Origin: Lodderomyces elongisporus
Taxonomy: Eukaryota > Ascomycota > Pichiomycetes > Serinales > Debaryomycetaceae
NCBI RefSeq assembly: GCF_030384665.1
Contig: NC_083673.1
Location: forward strand, 1,993,501-2,057,500
Direction: 5' to 3'
Length of the DNA stretch: 64,000 bases
Position 1 is the first letter of the stretch, and each line of letters opens with the position of its first letter. Positions 62,241-64,000 of the stretch are shown one piece after another. The position numbers were made by a program, and so were the translations under genes. The notes beneath the pieces were generated by a model. The model was not told where the DNA came from. It did not search any database and saw nothing but the letters and a program-made list of their open reading frames with translations.

Positions 62241-63489
62241 ATGGGTATGTGATAGCAACATCAACAATAACATGGAGCATATATCGGTAGTCATAAGATG
62301 ATGAGCAAGGGAAAACACAGCAACAAGCGGAATCAGTGATATCTCATCATTTTTCATGGTATTGGAAAAAGACATTACAAACAACGACAACAGCAACAGC
62401 AACATCATCATAATTATCTTCTATATCGTCACAGTTATCTGCTGTATCATATCTTTAATGCCTTGACCAGAGGGAAACAGACAATAAGGAACTGATATCG
62501 ATTAGTTTGGAAGCAGTATTTGGCACGAAGATCTGCCTGGTCATTGTCATTGATTTTGACTTTGATTTTGAGTTCTGATTTGATACGTTTCATAAGCTTT
62601 CAGTGTTCTTTTTTTGCAACTCGCTGTTCTTATTGATTACCAACAGGTAGATGCCGATGTCTTTTTTACAATTTAAATTTTTTTCTGCTTTTTCTGAAAT
62701 ACTAACTTCAATTTTTTTTTCTTTATAGGTAGAGTCATCCGTAATCAAAGAAAAGGTGCTGGTTCCATTTTCACCTCTCACACTAGATTGAGAAAAGGTG
62801 CCGCCAAGTTAAGAACCTTGGATTACGCTGAACGTCACGGTTACATTCGTGGTGTTGTCAAGCAAATCATCCACGACCCAGGTAGAGGTGCCCCATTGGC
62901 CAAGGTTGCTTTCAGAGACCCATACAGATACAAGTTGAGAGAAGAAACCTTTATTGCTAATGAAGGTGTCTACACTGGTCAATTTATCTACGCCGGTAAG
63001 AAGGCTTCATTGAATGTCGGTAACATCTTGCCATTAGGTGCTTGCCCAGAAGGTACCATTGTTTCAAACGTTGAAGAGAAGGTTGGAGACAGAGGTGCAT
63101 TGGGTAGAACCTCAGGTAACTACGTTATCATTATCGGACACAACCCAGACGAAAACAAGACCAGAGTTAAGTTGCCATCTGGTGCTAAGAAGATTATTTC
63201 TTCCGATGCCAGAGGTGTCATTGGTGTTGTTGCCGGTGGTGGTAGAATCGATAAACCATTGTTGAAGGCTGGTAGAGCTTTCCACAAATACAAGGTGAAG
63301 AGAAACTCATGGCCAAAGACCAGAGGTGTTGCTATGAACCCAGTTGATCACCCTCACGGTGGTGGTAACCATCAACACATTGGTAAGGCTTCTACTATTT
63401 CTAGAGGTGCTGTTTCCGGTCAAAAGGCAGGTTTGATTGCTGCCAGAAGAACTGGTTTGTTGCGTGGTACTCAAAAGACTTCCGATTAA
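62241..63489 (+). CDS. RPL2: 60S ribosomal protein uL2, spliced
   Basis: Exon 1 is only ATGG (62241-62244) and exon 2 is 62729-63489. Joined they give 254 residues starting [16 protein letters not shown], the exact length of yeast Rpl2. uL2 lies at the peptidyl-transferase centre and the intersubunit bridge. The conserved [18 protein letters not shown] block carries the universally important His. All Leu codons I checked are TTG or TTA, none CTG, as expected for a highly expressed gene in a CUG-Ser yeast. The frame seen without the intron begins only at Met28 and would miss the true N-terminus. Confidence 0.96.
62245..62728 (+). other. spliceosomal intron of RPL2
   Basis: This 484-base intron directly follows a four-base first exon. 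The donor is GTATGT at 62245-62250, the branch point TACTAAC at 62700-62706 and the acceptor TAG at 62726-62728. The very short first exon is shared with S. cerevisiae RPL2 genes. An ATGATGA at 62298-62304 looks like a box C, but no fitting box D was found. Confidence 0.93.
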
Positions 63490-63619
63490 GCAAATTGTTT
63501 AATTTCATAAATATAATGTATACAATACGTAAATTGAATAGTTTTGGTGGGTAAGTTTTTTTTTAAATTAAAAAATTACATAAAGAGGAAATTTTATTAT
63601 AAAAAGAGCTAAATTTGAG

Positions 63620-64000
63620 TTAGCTTATTGTAGAGTGAGCAAGCGGGGTAACGATTGGTTCAGCAAAATCGGAACTAGCTGACAGGTTTGGACTAATCCT
63701 GGTGTTGATGACCTTTTCAAGCTCATTGTATTTACAATGACTTGCTTTTCGTTCTTCATCTTGTTCTTCATCTTGTTCTTCATCTTGTTGTTGTTCTTGT
63801 TCTTCAACCACAACTTCTTTTCTTTTTGCTGTTGAATATTTTGGGCCATGCACCACTTCTTCGTCATGGTATTGTTCCTCTTGTTTTGGTGACACCTCAT
63901 TCATCTCCTTTTCCTCCTCCAGTTCCAGTTCCTGTTCCTGTCCCTCCTCCGCCTCCGCCTCATTCTCCTTTGTGATGTTTGGATATTCTGAGTACCGAAT
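63620..64000 (-). CDS. partial protein, C-terminal end only
   Basis: An open frame runs from the right edge of the window to a stop at 63620, and it stays open for 32 codons upstream of the first Met (63904). So this is the 3' end of a gene starting outside. The 126 visible residues are acidic and Gln/Glu-rich with Asp-Glu-Glu-Gln repeats, and end in a less biased segment (KASHCKYNELEKVINTRISP, then APLAHSTIS-like). No domain is recognised. It is convergent with RPL2, 130 bases apart. Confidence 0.55.
   Translation of the reverse strand: MRYSEYPNITKENEAEAEEGQEQELELEEEKEMNEVSPKQEEQYHDEEVVHGPKYSTAKRKEVVVEEQEQQQDEEQDEEQDEERKASHCKYNELEKVINTRISPNLSASSDFAEPIVTPLAHSTIS

Noticed and set aside
62298..62304. 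ATGATGA as a box C of an intronic snoRNA in RPL2
   Set aside because: The first plausible CTGA is about 190 bases away and there is no terminal stem.

Overview
The window is nuclear DNA of a budding yeast. Nearly all genes are compact and intronless. The three introns I can define carry GTATGT donors and TACTAAC branch points. The proteins match Saccharomyces families, and the two ribosomal-protein genes share a promoter with Tbf1-like and Cbf1-like sites, as known from Candida. A probable complex I accessory subunit, a Ty1/copia-type element and total avoidance of CTG for Leu in RPL2 also fit the CUG-Ser clade. The very heavy load of microsatellites and homopolymeric amino-acid runs makes me favour the Lodderomyces / Candida parapsilosis lineage, but that is an inference and no species is proven.

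Layout. 0.3-13 kb: AIM36-like mitochondrial protein, TPP1 (DNA 3'-phosphatase), SNU23 (tri-snRNP), a probable complex I subunit, mitochondrial cyclophilin, ENT3 (spliced) and the long SAC3 mRNA-export scaffold. 13-18 kb: a gene-poor stretch with two diverged, broken copia fragments in tail-to-tail orientation, a possible solo LTR and a striking three-stem palindromic element. 18-23.4 kb: RKM5, HOM2 and POB3. 23.4-29 kb: two unusually long intergenic regions around one unrecognised Ser-rich protein. 29-44 kb: PIN-like transporter (ECM3 family), YET3, DUS3 and UTP21 (divergent), VAM6/VPS39-like and RXT3. 45-55 kb: a DUF4050/Gag1-like protein, two unrecognised proteins, a Lyc1-like acetyltransferase and PET127. 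55-64 kb: PEX6, the divergent pair RPL31 and RPL2 (both spliced), and the 3' end of a gene leaving the window.

The genes are mostly independent housekeeping functions: RNA processing and export (SNU23, SAC3, UTP21, DUS3), chromatin (POB3, RXT3), trafficking (ENT3, VAM6, YET3), mitochondria (AIM36-like, ESSS-like, cyclophilin, PET127), peroxisome (PEX6), amino-acid synthesis (HOM2) and translation (RPL2, RPL31, RKM5). I found no tRNA, rRNA or CRISPR. The parts most worth a second look are the 13-18 kb retroelement ruin with its shared in-frame TAA and the nearby folded element, two near-perfect Mcm1 palindromes, the small ORF inside the RPL31 intron, and the long intergenic regions at 23.4-29 kb.
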